Of a DNA stretch of 64,000 nt, positions 25,390 to 33,972 are shown one piece after another; the first letter of the stretch is position 1, and every line of letters begins with the position of its first letter. The translations under genes and the position numbers were made by a program. The notes below the pieces were generated by a model that did no database searches, was not told the DNA's origin, and was given only the letters and a program-made list of their open reading frames with translations. The stretch comes from Flavimaribacter sediminis (GTDB taxonomy: Bacteria > Pseudomonadota > Alphaproteobacteria > Rhizobiales > Rhizobiaceae): NCBI RefSeq assembly GCF_019492055.1, contig NZ_JAICBX010000005.1, positions 186,001-250,000 of the forward strand. Direction: 5' to 3'.

Positions 25390-26895
25390 ATGACCATTTT
25401 CATATCTCAATCCCGCCCGGCTTCCTTGAGTCTGCTTGCCGCGGCAGTCATGATCACCGCGACAGGCTGCATCAGCAAGAGCCTGGATCTGGCCTCGGAT
25501 TCACCCGATCAGGCATGGCGGCCCGAGGGGTCGACGACATCAAGTTCGGATTTTTCGGTGCCTGCCGAACCGGCTGTCGCCAAACTTGAAAGGGGCGTCG
25601 ATTCACAGAAGGTCTACAAGCTGACCGAGTTGATCGACCTCGCGCAGACAAAAAATCCCGCAACCCGGATAGCGTGGGAACAGGCGCGACAGGCGGCGCT
25701 CGCCGTAGGCATGTCCGAAGCCGCCTATCTGCCGACCATTTCCGCGAATGTGATCGGCGGTTACCAGAATTTCGTCACGCCATTGCCAGACCTGAGCGGC
25801 GGCACAACCGATGTCACCACCACGGCCAGCGGCTTTGCGCCGAACGTCGCCCTGGAATGGCTCGTTTTCGATTTCGGTCAGCGCAAGTCCCTGCGGGAGG
25901 CCGCCAAGCACAACCTCCATGCGGCCAATGTTTCTTTCAATGGCGCGCATCAGGCTGTTATATACAACGTAACCCGCAGCTACTACCTCTACGGAGCTGC
26001 ACAGAGCAACGTTAAAATCGCAGAGCAGGCTCTGGCGAATAGCAAGCGCATCAGGGATGCGGCGCAATCGCGCTACGCCAACGGAATTGGCACCACTATC
26101 GCCGTTGCGCAGTCCAAACAGCTTGAGGCGGAAGCAAAGTACAGGCTCGTCCAGGCGCAGGATACGCTTCGCGACAGTTATCAGGACGTACTGGCCGCCG
26201 TCGGCATTTCGTCTCTTTCCAAGATCAGGATCGCCTCATCCGCCAATCGCAGACTTCCGAGCGCACAATCCTTCCCCACGGAACAGGTCATCGAAGCCGC
26301 CCTTTCACGTCGTCCGGATGTGATCGCAAGCTATGCAGAGTTGAAGTCAAGCCAGGCAAATGAAATGGCTGCAAAGGCCCGCTTCATGCCGAAAGTCTAT
26401 CTCGGCGCAATCGCCGCAATGGGTGACGGCACGATTCAGAGCGGCAATCTGCCCGGTCTTGCCGGCCAGGGCACGACCTCCGGCGTTTTCGTGGGCTTGA
26501 CAGTGCCGCTCTACAGCGGCGGGATTCGCGAAGGCACGAGACGCCAGGCGCAATCCGCTGTCGCGGCCGCGGAGGCGTCCTTCGAGAAGACACGCAACAC
26601 CGCAGTCCAGGAAATCGTCATTGCCTCCGATACGTTGCGCTCGGCCTTGCAGGCCTACGCTTCGGCGAGCGAACTGGTGCGGGCTGCAAAGGTCACCTAT
26701 GACGCGGCCTTCGACGCTTACAAGAACGGGGTCGGGACGGTTACCGATGCGATCGAGGCGGAAACCGGTTTGCTCGACGCCCGCCAGGCGCAGGCTGACG
26801 CGCATGCTTCGGCGCTCGTCGCCGCCTCCACTCTGGCCTTCTCACTCGGCGCCATGACGTCGCGGACGTCCGCCGCCTTGCTGTTTTCGAACTAA
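25390..26895 (+). CDS. mdtP: MdtP-like outer-membrane efflux lipoprotein (NodT/TolC family)
   Basis: A 501-residue outer-membrane factor. The lipobox ITATGCIS places the acylated Cys at about residue 27. Two OEP repeats follow, each with long helices: KVYKLTELIDLAQTKNPATRIAWEQARQAAL with YLPTISANVIGGY, and later FPTEQVIEAALSRRPDVIASYAELKSSQANEMAAKARFMPKVYLGA. ATG 25390 follows AGGAAG at 9 nt; an upstream TTG at 25360 is possible but less likely. It completes the tripartite pump. A short GC stem (AAGCC...GGCTT) follows the stop and may end the transcript. Confidence 0.85.
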   Translation: MTIFISQSRPASLSLLAAAVMITATGCISKSLDLASDSPDQAWRPEGSTTSSSDFSVPAEPAVAKLERGVDSQKVYKLTELIDLAQTKNPATRIAWEQARQAALAVGMSEAAYLPTISANVIGGYQNFVTPLPDLSGGTTDVTTTASGFAPNVALEWLVFDFGQRKSLREAAKHNLHAANVSFNGAHQAVIYNVTRSYYLYGAAQSNVKIAEQALANSKRIRDAAQSRYANGIGTTIAVAQSKQLEAEAKYRLVQAQDTLRDSYQDVLAAVGISSLSKIRIASSANRRLPSAQSFPTEQVIEAALSRRPDVIASYAELKSSQANEMAAKARFMPKVYLGAIAAMGDGTIQSGNLPGLAGQGTTSGVFVGLTVPLYSGGIREGTRRQAQSAVAAAEASFEKTRNTAVQEIVIASDTLRSALQAYASASELVRAAKVTYDAAFDAYKNGVGTVTDAIEAETGLLDARQAQADAHASALVAASTLAFSLGAMTSRTSAALLFSN

Positions 26896-27053
26896 AGCCG
26901 GGGGTGGCTTCAATCCGTTTCTGTTTGCGCGATTTGTCTCACCACTTTGAATTGACCTAGGCACTCGGCGTTAATACTGTCCTTTTTCCTCCGACCTCTC
27001 CGGAGAGTTCTTCACTACATCTTGCAACCCCATGTCTGCAGCAGGAGAAATCG

Positions 27054-28142
27054 ATGCGGAAGAAACAGCTTTGTTTGCCTGGCAAGGCGCCTCTGGCGCT
27101 CTTCATCGCCATTTTGTCTATCATGTTCACCACCCATACCTATGCGTGCACGCGACTGGTCTATCTGGGCGCCAGCGATTCCGTTTACACAGCACGATCG
27201 ATGGACTGGAAAACAGATATTGCTACAAATCTCTGGATTTTGCCGCGCGGTATCGAGCGCAGTGGCGAGACAGGTCCTAACTCCATTTCCTGGACATCGA
27301 AATACGGAAGCGTCATCGCCTCGGCCTACGACATCGCGACCACGGACGGCATGAACGAAGAGGGTCTGGTCGCAAACGTCCTGTGGCTGGCGGAATCCGA
27401 GTATCCGACCGAAAGCGACAAGCCGGGTCTGTCGATTTCCGCATGGGCGCAGTACATTCTCGACAATTTCGCGACGGTTGAGGAGGCCGTGGCGGAACTC
27501 GAGAAGGACGCATTCGTCATTGTCACCGATCAGGTGCCGGGTGAATCACGGCTCGCAGCCCTCCATCTGTCCATGTCGGACGCCAGCGGCGACAGCGCCA
27601 TCGTCGAATATGTCGACGGCAAACAGGTCATTCATCACGACAAATCATACCAGGTGATGACCAATTCTCCGACCTACGACAAGCAACTGGCGCTGGATGA
27701 ATACTGGGAGAAAATCAAGGGCACGGTCTTCATGCCCGGCACGAACCGTGCAGCCGACCGCTTCGCCCGCGCTTCGTTCTACGTCAATTCCATCCCGAAG
27801 TTCACCGACGTCAATCTGGCGGTCGCCGGCGTATTTTCGATCATCCGCAACGTGTCTGTCCCTTACGGGATTTCGACGCCGGACGAACCGAACATCTCTT
27901 CGACCCGCTGGAGAACCGTCTCGGACCAGAGTCGCAAGATCTATTTTTTCGAATCTGCTTTGACGCCCAACACGTTCTGGGTGGATCTGAAGCAGATCGA
28001 TTTCTCGAAGAATGCAGGCAAGGTCAAGAAGCTGGATCTCGGAGAAGCCCAGCGCAACATCTTTTCGGGCAACGCAACAGACGACTTTATCGACGCAGCG
28101 CCGTTCCAATTCCTCGGCGCACGGCGGTCCGGACAGGAATAG
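27054..28142 (+). CDS. Exported linear amide C-N hydrolase (choloylglycine hydrolase/penicillin V acylase family)
   Basis: A 362-residue Ntn hydrolase. A signal peptide ends THTYA, and the next residue is the nucleophilic Cys (CTRLVYLG). In this family the Cys must be the N-terminus of the mature enzyme, so signal cleavage would itself generate the active site. Further family positions are ARSMDWKTD (Arg and Asp of the active site), DGMNEEGLVANVLWL, MTNSPTYDKQL and the Asn-containing SSTRWRTVSDQ. Relatives hydrolyse bile salts, penicillin V or N-acyl-homoserine lactones; the substrate here is unknown. It is periplasmic by prediction. Confidence 0.85.
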   Translation: MRKKQLCLPGKAPLALFIAILSIMFTTHTYACTRLVYLGASDSVYTARSMDWKTDIATNLWILPRGIERSGETGPNSISWTSKYGSVIASAYDIATTDGMNEEGLVANVLWLAESEYPTESDKPGLSISAWAQYILDNFATVEEAVAELEKDAFVIVTDQVPGESRLAALHLSMSDASGDSAIVEYVDGKQVIHHDKSYQVMTNSPTYDKQLALDEYWEKIKGTVFMPGTNRAADRFARASFYVNSIPKFTDVNLAVAGVFSIIRNVSVPYGISTPDEPNISSTRWRTVSDQSRKIYFFESALTPNTFWVDLKQIDFSKNAGKVKKLDLGEAQRNIFSGNATDDFIDAAPFQFLGARRSGQE

Positions 28143-28156
28143 AAAAGCCTGACTGA

Positions 28157-28179
28157 ACGCCGGGCGCCAAGCCCGGCGT
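28157..28179 (+). terminator. GC-rich hairpin after the exported amide hydrolase
   Basis: A perfect 8-bp stem ACGCCGGG/CCCGGCGT with a 7-nt loop starts 14 bp after the hydrolase stop and lies before the channel gene. There is no following T-run, so it may be a weak or Rho-assisted terminator or an mRNA-stabilising hairpin. Confidence 0.4.
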
Positions 28180-28208
28180 GATCACCAACCAGCGCGGAGA
28201 ACGCGACA

Positions 28209-28637
28209 GTGTTTGCAATCGGAATCGGCGTCTGCATCAGCCTGATGAATATTGCAGTCCATGCGGTATTTACTGTGGTCATGGTGCGCACGGTCCGCCG
28301 GGATGCAGAGCGGCTATCGCAACCAAACGTCGTTTTCCGGGAAGTCCTGATCATGATCATTGCGGCCGCCATACTTATGCTGGCGCATCTGATCGAGGTT
28401 TGGATATGGAGCCTGTTTTACCGGTTGCTCGGGGTAACGCCGGACAGCAGCGCTGATTTTGATTTTGCTTTCATCAACTACACGACATTGGGATACGGCC
28501 GTCTCGTTCCCGAAGCGCCGTGGCAGGTTCTGGGACCCATGACGGCCATGAATGGCGTTCTTCTGTTTGGCTGGTCGACGGCTGTCCTGTTTCAGGTTCT
28601 TGCGGTAAGCGCGCGCCGGTTCGGCATCCGGTACTGA
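28209..28637 (+). CDS. Small two-TM ion-channel-like protein
   Basis: A 142-residue membrane protein starting at GTG 28209 (GGAG upstream). It has an N-terminal hydrophobic segment, a second segment (VLIMIIAAAILMLAHLIEVWIWSLFY), a pore-like region NYTTLGYGRLVPEAPW with a TLGYG filter, and a final helix (GVLLFGWSTAVLFQVLAV). This resembles Ion_trans_2 channels, with TTLGYG in place of the canonical TVGYG. It lies between two amide-hydrolase genes. Ion selectivity is uncertain. Confidence 0.65.
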   Translation: MFAIGIGVCISLMNIAVHAVFTVVMVRTVRRDAERLSQPNVVFREVLIMIIAAAILMLAHLIEVWIWSLFYRLLGVTPDSSADFDFAFINYTTLGYGRLVPEAPWQVLGPMTAMNGVLLFGWSTAVLFQVLAVSARRFGIRY

Positions 28638-28671
28638 CGGGCTACTAAAAGATCGTCGAAGATCAACCGCT

Positions 28672-29787
28672 TCAAGCGGCCTTGGCCGCTTTCAAAAGAT
28701 CTGTCGAGTCACCAGCCTGCCCGTCCAGATGTCCGAGTGGAAGAACCCGCGGGCCATCGGCGTCAGCGAGCGCCTTCAGGTCGAAGCTGGCGTAATTCAG
28801 ACTGCGATAGGTCCGCAGGTGGAATTGCTTGCGGTCAAGATCCGACAGGTTGGTCCAGCAGGTGAATTCGGTCGCGTAGGCCGTCTTTGCATCGGCCTCC
28901 AGTCCCGCGACCTCCATGTGACCTCCGCCTTCACTCGGATAATCGATGGTGACGCCGCGAGGCCGGTCGAAATTGTTCATGATGTGGGCGAGAGTCTGCA
29001 CCGCCAGATCGGGCGTGTCCGCCTTTTCCGTATACTGAGAGTAGAAAGCGGCGCGCACGAACCTGCCGACGGATGTGTTGGAGGCGGGCAGGCCGGCCGT
29101 AGCGACGCCGGAATCGGGTTGTACAGCCGCGTATGTTCCGAAGGTCGCGCTGGACCTGTCGACATTGGTGAGGAAGGTATAGTTGTTCAAGTTGGTCAGA
29201 TGCCAGCTGAACTCCGGTCCGTTTGTCATCACGCCCACCGGATTGTCGTATGTCGTCATTTGCCCTTCGTTGAACTCGATGACGAAGGCGTCCCCGGCTG
29301 CATCATGCACGACATAGTGGAACGGAGACTCGACCCCGCCGAGAAGGGCCAGCGCCTCCAGCATCACGGGCTGGCTGGCCAGCGCCGTCTTGAGCTCGGC
29401 TACAGTTGCAAACTGGCTGAGGGCCCAGGAACCGAGGTCCGAGGCGGAGAGAACAGCTCTGGTCGCTTCAACCGTCTTTTGCGTTCCACCGGAGTTCGGA
29501 TAGGACAATAGGCTGAAGGTTAGCCCCTGATCGTTCATGCCTTCGAGCGCCTTGAGATCTGCGAGGCCAAGCGGCGACTCCGGTTTCGGCAACCGCGCAG
29601 GCATTGTAATGGCGAGCATGGCGTACTTTCCGGTGTAGTCGACGGGTGGATGCCCCTCCACCACAGACTGGAAGGGAACGCCTTTAGGCAGATAGATCAA
29701 TTGGTAAGGCAGGTCTGACGTCAGTTCCAGTGTCCGACCAAAATAGACTTTGTCTTCTGCGTCACGATAAATCAGCGAAGTGCACAT
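28672..29787 (-). CDS. Cytosolic linear amide C-N hydrolase (choloylglycine hydrolase family)
   Basis: A 371-residue Ntn hydrolase starting MCTSLIYRDAEDKVYFGRTLEL, so removal of Met exposes Cys2 as nucleophile. The ATG at 29787 has AGAGG 5 nt upstream; the frame extends to 29940, but that extension is unlike the family. Family positions include Arg in FGRTLEL, GMNDQGLTFSLLSYP, VMTNGPEFSWHLTNL and a late Arg in GRFVRAAFYS. No signal peptide is present, unlike the other copy 0.6 kb away. It resembles Gram-negative bile-salt/penicillin/AHL acylase relatives; the substrate is unknown. It is convergent with the channel gene. Confidence 0.82.
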   Translation of the reverse strand: MCTSLIYRDAEDKVYFGRTLELTSDLPYQLIYLPKGVPFQSVVEGHPPVDYTGKYAMLAITMPARLPKPESPLGLADLKALEGMNDQGLTFSLLSYPNSGGTQKTVEATRAVLSASDLGSWALSQFATVAELKTALASQPVMLEALALLGGVESPFHYVVHDAAGDAFVIEFNEGQMTTYDNPVGVMTNGPEFSWHLTNLNNYTFLTNVDRSSATFGTYAAVQPDSGVATAGLPASNTSVGRFVRAAFYSQYTEKADTPDLAVQTLAHIMNNFDRPRGVTIDYPSEGGGHMEVAGLEADAKTAYATEFTCWTNLSDLDRKQFHLRTYRSLNYASFDLKALADADGPRVLPLGHLDGQAGDSTDLLKAAKAA

Positions 29788-30171
29788 ATTGCCTCTAATT
29801 CGTCTTGAATATTCGATGTATTGGCAGGAAATTTGCCCAGAACAGGCAAGTGTATCCCCGGGCGGCAATACGAATCCAAACTCTCTGAGCGCTAGACGTT
29901 TGTCAACGCCATCGCATAGCGTATAGGAAAATTGTTTCACTCAAGAGTAGTGATACGATTCTTCTGTACCCATTCTATTTTAACTCCAAATATTGAAGGC
30001 ACTCAGTCGCTGTTCAACCCACATTTGCGGATTGTGCAATATACATTTGAAACAATTACTTGCGTAATTACTACCGCCCGAAGGAGATTCTGGCTTTATT
30101 TCGAGATTATCCGATTGCGTTCGCGAAAGGGTAAAATCAGGACTTTTTTTCCAGGAGACGGCGCGACTGAA
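29788..30171. other. AT-rich intergenic stretch with solitary repeat copy
   Basis: Upstream of the cytosolic amide hydrolase. Contains the single copy of the ~35-bp repeat (about 30087-30118) related to the array at 21624-21778. It presumably holds the hydrolase promoter in 29790-29990. No gene is visible. Confidence 0.5.
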
Positions 30172-30335
30172 TCAGGCCGCCTTCAGGAAGCCGGTTGATA
30201 TCTGCAGGATGCGGGTTGTCAGGAAGTATTGCCGCCCGTTGGCCTCGCGACGCACATAGCCGGCCTCGATGACGCTCAGCCCCCACAGGATCGGTCTGTT
30301 GGTCTTGATGCCTCCCATGCCCACCCACTCCCGAA
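30172..30335 (-). pseudogene. IclR-family regulator remnant
   Basis: The reverse strand reads KTNRPILWGLSVIEAGYVRR, then EANGRQYFLTTRILQIS, then TGFLKAA and a stop at 30172. This matches the wing of an IclR-type helix-turn-helix and the segment leading into the effector domain (typically VLxxAGYVRRxxxGRYxLGxRxLxL). The recognition helices upstream and the whole effector domain downstream are missing. It lies next to the UxaA-family dehydratase, a gene type often controlled by IclR proteins, so it may be the relic of its regulator. Confidence 0.5.
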
Positions 30336-30496
30336 ATCGGCTTTGAAACCGACCTTCGCTCCTTTAACTGATGACCGTCCTCTTGCACCACTCACTTGAC
30401 GCGGAGAAAGCAAGATCGGTACGATTATCCGACAACGGATTTTTTCACCAAGTGACAATTTCAGAAACCAGAACGTGTTCCACCAGGGAGGAAGCG

Positions 30497-32017
30497 ATGG
30501 CAGATGCGGCTGCGAATATCCTGAGACTGAACGACGCCGACAATGTCGCGGTCGCTATCTCGATAATTCGCGAAGGAACCCCGATACCCGGCGGTGCAAA
30601 AGCTCTGAGAGACGTGCCGCGCGGCCACAAGGTGGCTCTGAGCGCCATTCCGGCGGGAGGCGCGGTGCGCAAATATGGTCAGGTCATCGGCTACGCCAGG
30701 GAGGACGTCGCGCCCGGGACCTGGTTGCACGACCATAATGTCGGCATGGGCGAAGCGGCGCTGGACTATGCGATGGGCGAGGAAACGCGTCCCGTACCGG
30801 AAGCGACGGAGAAAGCCACCTTCCGCGGCTTCCGTCGCGCCAACGGCAAGGTCGGCACGCGGAACTATATCGGCGTGCTGACCAGCGTGAACTGCTCGAC
30901 CACGGTCGCGGCCGCGATCGTGGACGAGATCGAACGGTCCGGCGTGCTGCGGGACTATCCCAATATCGACGGCATCATCGCGCTGAAGCAGGTGCAGGGT
31001 TGCGTCGTCGACAATTCCGGCACGATCTTCACCATCCTGCGCCGCACGGTCTGGGGCTACGCCAGCAATCCAAACATGGGCGGAGCGCTCGTCGTGGGGC
31101 TCGGCTGCGAGGGCTTCCAGATCCCCCGCCTGAAAGAGGCCTACGGGATTACCGAGAGCGAAACATTCCGCACCATGACGATCCAGGAGGTGGGCGGCAC
31201 GCGCAAGACCGTGGAGGCGGGCGTTGCGGCGATCCGCGAGATGCTGCCCGTCGTCAACGCGGTCGAGCGCGAGGAGGTCCCGGCCAGCGAACTGATCCTG
31301 GCCATGCAATGCGGCGGCTCGGACGGCTATTCCGGCATCACCGCCAACCCGGCGCTTGGCGTCGCCTCCGATTTGCTGGTCGCCCAGGGCGCGACCACGA
31401 TCCTGTCGGAAACGCCCGAAATCTACGGCGCCGAACACCTTCTGACGCGCCGCGCCGTGAACCGCGACGTCGGCGAGAAACTGATCCAGCGCATCAAGTG
31501 GTGGGAGGATTACACCGCCCGCAACCTGATGGAAATGAACAATAATCCGAGCCCGGGCAACAAGCTGGGCGGCCTGACCACGATCCTCGAAAAGTCTCTC
31601 GGCGCCGTGGCGAAGGGCGGCTCTGCCCCTCTCGAGGCGGTCTACGAATACGCCGAGCCGGTCACCGCAAAGGGCTTCGTCTACATGGATACGCCCGGTT
31701 ACGATCCGGTCTCGGCGACGGGACAGGTGGCGGGCGGCGCCAACGTGATGTGTTTCACGACCGGGCGCGGATCGGCCTACGGGAACAAGCCCTGCCCCTC
31801 GATCAAGATCGCCACCAACACCCCGATATTCGAAAAAATGGAAGAGGACATGGACCTCAACGCCGGCGATGTCCTTCAGGGAACGTCGCTGGAAGCCAAG
31901 GGGCGAGAGATTTTCGACATGATCCTTCGCGTGGCTTCCGGAGAGCGCACGAAATCGGAAGCGCTCGGCTATGGCTCGAACGAATTCGCGCCCTGGCATG
32001 TCGGCGCCGTGATGTAA
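30497..32017 (+). CDS. UxaA-family sugar-acid dehydratase (altronate/galactarate dehydratase-like)
   Basis: A 506-residue protein. Residues ~10-95 form an SAF domain (IPAGGAVRKYGQVIGYA, GTWLHDHNVGM), followed by the GarD/UxaA catalytic part: GFRRANGKVGTRNYIGVLTSVNCS, GLGCEGFQIP, AMQCGGSDGYSGITANPALG, ETPEIYGAEHLL, NNNPSPGNKLGGLTTILEKSLGAVAKGG and CFTTGRGSAYGNKPCPSIKIATNTP. These enzymes use Fe2+ to dehydrate hexonates or hexarates. ATG 30497 has GGGAGG upstream. Whether altronate, galactarate or another sugar acid is used is open. It fits the region's sugar-acid theme. Confidence 0.85.
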   Translation: MADAAANILRLNDADNVAVAISIIREGTPIPGGAKALRDVPRGHKVALSAIPAGGAVRKYGQVIGYAREDVAPGTWLHDHNVGMGEAALDYAMGEETRPVPEATEKATFRGFRRANGKVGTRNYIGVLTSVNCSTTVAAAIVDEIERSGVLRDYPNIDGIIALKQVQGCVVDNSGTIFTILRRTVWGYASNPNMGGALVVGLGCEGFQIPRLKEAYGITESETFRTMTIQEVGGTRKTVEAGVAAIREMLPVVNAVEREEVPASELILAMQCGGSDGYSGITANPALGVASDLLVAQGATTILSETPEIYGAEHLLTRRAVNRDVGEKLIQRIKWWEDYTARNLMEMNNNPSPGNKLGGLTTILEKSLGAVAKGGSAPLEAVYEYAEPVTAKGFVYMDTPGYDPVSATGQVAGGANVMCFTTGRGSAYGNKPCPSIKIATNTPIFEKMEEDMDLNAGDVLQGTSLEAKGREIFDMILRVASGERTKSEALGYGSNEFAPWHVGAVM

Positions 32018-32204
32018 GAGACAGGCGAGCGCCCGCGTCTTATGAGAGGGATTCGGGCGGGGCCGCCAATGCGCAGAAAGGAAATCTTGCCGGCGCGCGA
32101 CCTACCGATGCGCTCGGGCGCCAATGATCCGTTGAGCGAGTTTGAACTTGCGCGCATGAAGCGGGCGATCGAACGGAACTATCCCGAGATCGGAGCCTTC
32201 GGTT

Positions 32205-32790
32205 TCAAGAATGGTCTGAATCGCATGTTTGCCGGATCGGGTCGCAGTCTCGAGCGTCGGAAAGTTTACGCCGGGCTTCCCGCGCAACGTCACCGCGAAG
32301 ATACATCCCCTCCAGGCTCTCGGGATTGGCTTTTACTGCTTCCAGATCCAGAAGCAATGCGCCGCCGAAACCGATGCCGGGAACCAGCACGTCGTCCCGC
32401 CAGACCCTAAAATCCATGGAGGAATAAAGCGAAAGGAACCGCTGTTCGTCTTTGGCTCCGCGCGATGTCGCGGTGTCGATGAAGACCCGGCGAACCCTGC
32501 TGTTTTTCATGTAACGAGCGGTTGCAAGAACGAGTTTGCCGAACACGGGTATTGACCGCCAATCGGAATGCACCGAGGCCCGCGTCACCACGCCCCTCAT
32601 TCCAAGGTCAGCGGATCAATCCGATGACTTCATTGTTTCTGGAGAAGGCGGCGAAATTCGTTCCGAATGTGTCGATCGTATCCTTGAGCAACCGGTTCTC
32701 ATGATCGGCGACGCTCTTGAACAATCCCTCTTACTCGACATATCCGGCATAGCGAAAACGGTAAACCGCTTCCAGTTCCGCGGGCTCGCG
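32205..32790 (-). pseudogene. Decayed GNAT acyltransferase (FeeM/N-acyl-amino-acid synthase-like)
   Basis: On the reverse strand from 32790 one frame reads REPAELEAVYRFRYAGYVE, TAA (32731-32733), EGLFKSVADHENRLLKD, TIDTFGTNFAAFSRNNEVIGLIR and a TGA (32608-32610). The next frame, from 32600, continues with IPVFGKLVLATARYMKNSRV, RRVFIDTATSRGAKDEQRFLSLYSSM and GALLLDLEAVKANPESLEG to a stop at 32205. The LExVYRxRYxVYVEE...DHENRLL opening and the late hydrophobic LLLDLE segment are characteristic of FeeM-type GNAT proteins. Two stops and at least one frameshift make it a pseudogene, and the acetyl-CoA-binding middle appears shortened. Confidence 0.55.
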
Positions 32791-33972
32791 GCACTCCTGG
32801 CTGCGTCTTGGCGATTGTCGACCGGTTTCGGCGCCGAGAAGGAAGCACGTGCTTGCGCCTGTTCGCCAACTCCGGCGAAAGACCGACCTGTTTGCGCCCG
32901 ACCTCTGCAAGTCGGGCTTGTTCGATCCGGCTCGTTCTCACTACGAACAAACCGCGGCGGTCTCCCGTTTTGAGCGTTGGGCCAAAACCGTCCCTGAAAG
33001 GGCTTGAAATGCTCGAAAGCGAAAAATCACTTTCTTGCGCCTTCACCTTTTCAGGAACGGCTTTGTCCATCAACGCATCACCCCTGCAAACCAGAGGCTG
33101 CCTGGAAGTATACGTCTTCCAAAGTAAATACAACCAAGCTATTTAATATGCTTTTTTCTGCCAATACTTAGCTGACATCGATGGGCGCTTCGAGTATTGT
33201 CAACTATGCTATATTCACTGCCTAGTATGTTTCGACAATATGCTGTCTACTGATTTTAGTCCATGGACTGGCGTATCATACATCTTTGGAATATTGTATC
33301 AATGTGCACGATTTGTGATTATCTTGAATTGCATTTCTTTACTTATACATCTTATGATTGATTCTTGTAGTCGACAATATTTGTGTCTGTCTTTAATGCG
33401 AGGATGCTGCGACGAGGACCTCACAACCAGAATGGCGAAGCACCGGGCGTAATTTCAGTTCAATTCTGCGAAGTATTCACAAAACTTATTCGTTCTGTTT
33501 ATACGATTGCCTTGAAAAAAATTCCAGTTCCACGCGAACGTCCAAATTCGTTTGCCCCGATGATTCAAGCATCTCAGTGTCATTAATTTCTCATTAAATT
33601 CAATTGCTTGTGCGATAATGACCCGGACTCCAAAGGGGGTGTGCACACACGGATGCCCAATGGATTATGGTCTTGTGGCGACGATCTCAACATGCTTCCG
33701 GCGACAGCGCATGCAAGGTGCGTGGGGGGCTTTTCATATAATATTCGGCTCTTCAGCCTTGTTCAGCGCCGCCACATTTTTTGTCAGAACTACCGCTCAA
33801 CGCCCCGCGCAATCGGTCATTCTCGGCCAATTGAAAGAAATTTTCGAAATCCCAATCCGGATTCCATGATTCTGCATGACGCCTATTCCCTTCAATCCGA
33901 TCCATAACAGCCATTCTCTCGTGGTCCGATCTCGGTTAAAGCTCTCGCAAAATGCTAAGAGGAACTCCGGCC
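32791..33972. other. Long intergenic region, AT-rich in part
   Basis: No convincing gene. The part up to 33134 has a minus-strand open frame (32699-33133) that may be decayed sequence upstream of the GNAT remnant. From about 33135 to 33610 the composition turns AT-rich. It contains TATTGTC (33195-33201), GACAATA (33234-33240) and a 10-bp direct repeat TCGACAATAT (33232-33241 and 33371-33380) that could be regulatory. The last 60 bp hold the AGAGGAAC ribosome-binding site of the RraA-family gene. Confidence 0.45.

Noticed and set aside
30461-31999. 512-codon antisense frame within the UxaA-family gene
   Set aside because: The sense strand has unmistakable family motifs throughout; the antisense frame is a by-product of high GC.
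32699-33133. 145-codon minus-strand frame upstream of the GNAT remnant
   Set aside because: Its 3' part reads the GNAT sequence in the wrong frame and the 5' part matches no family I recognise. It may be decayed coding DNA but cannot be supported.
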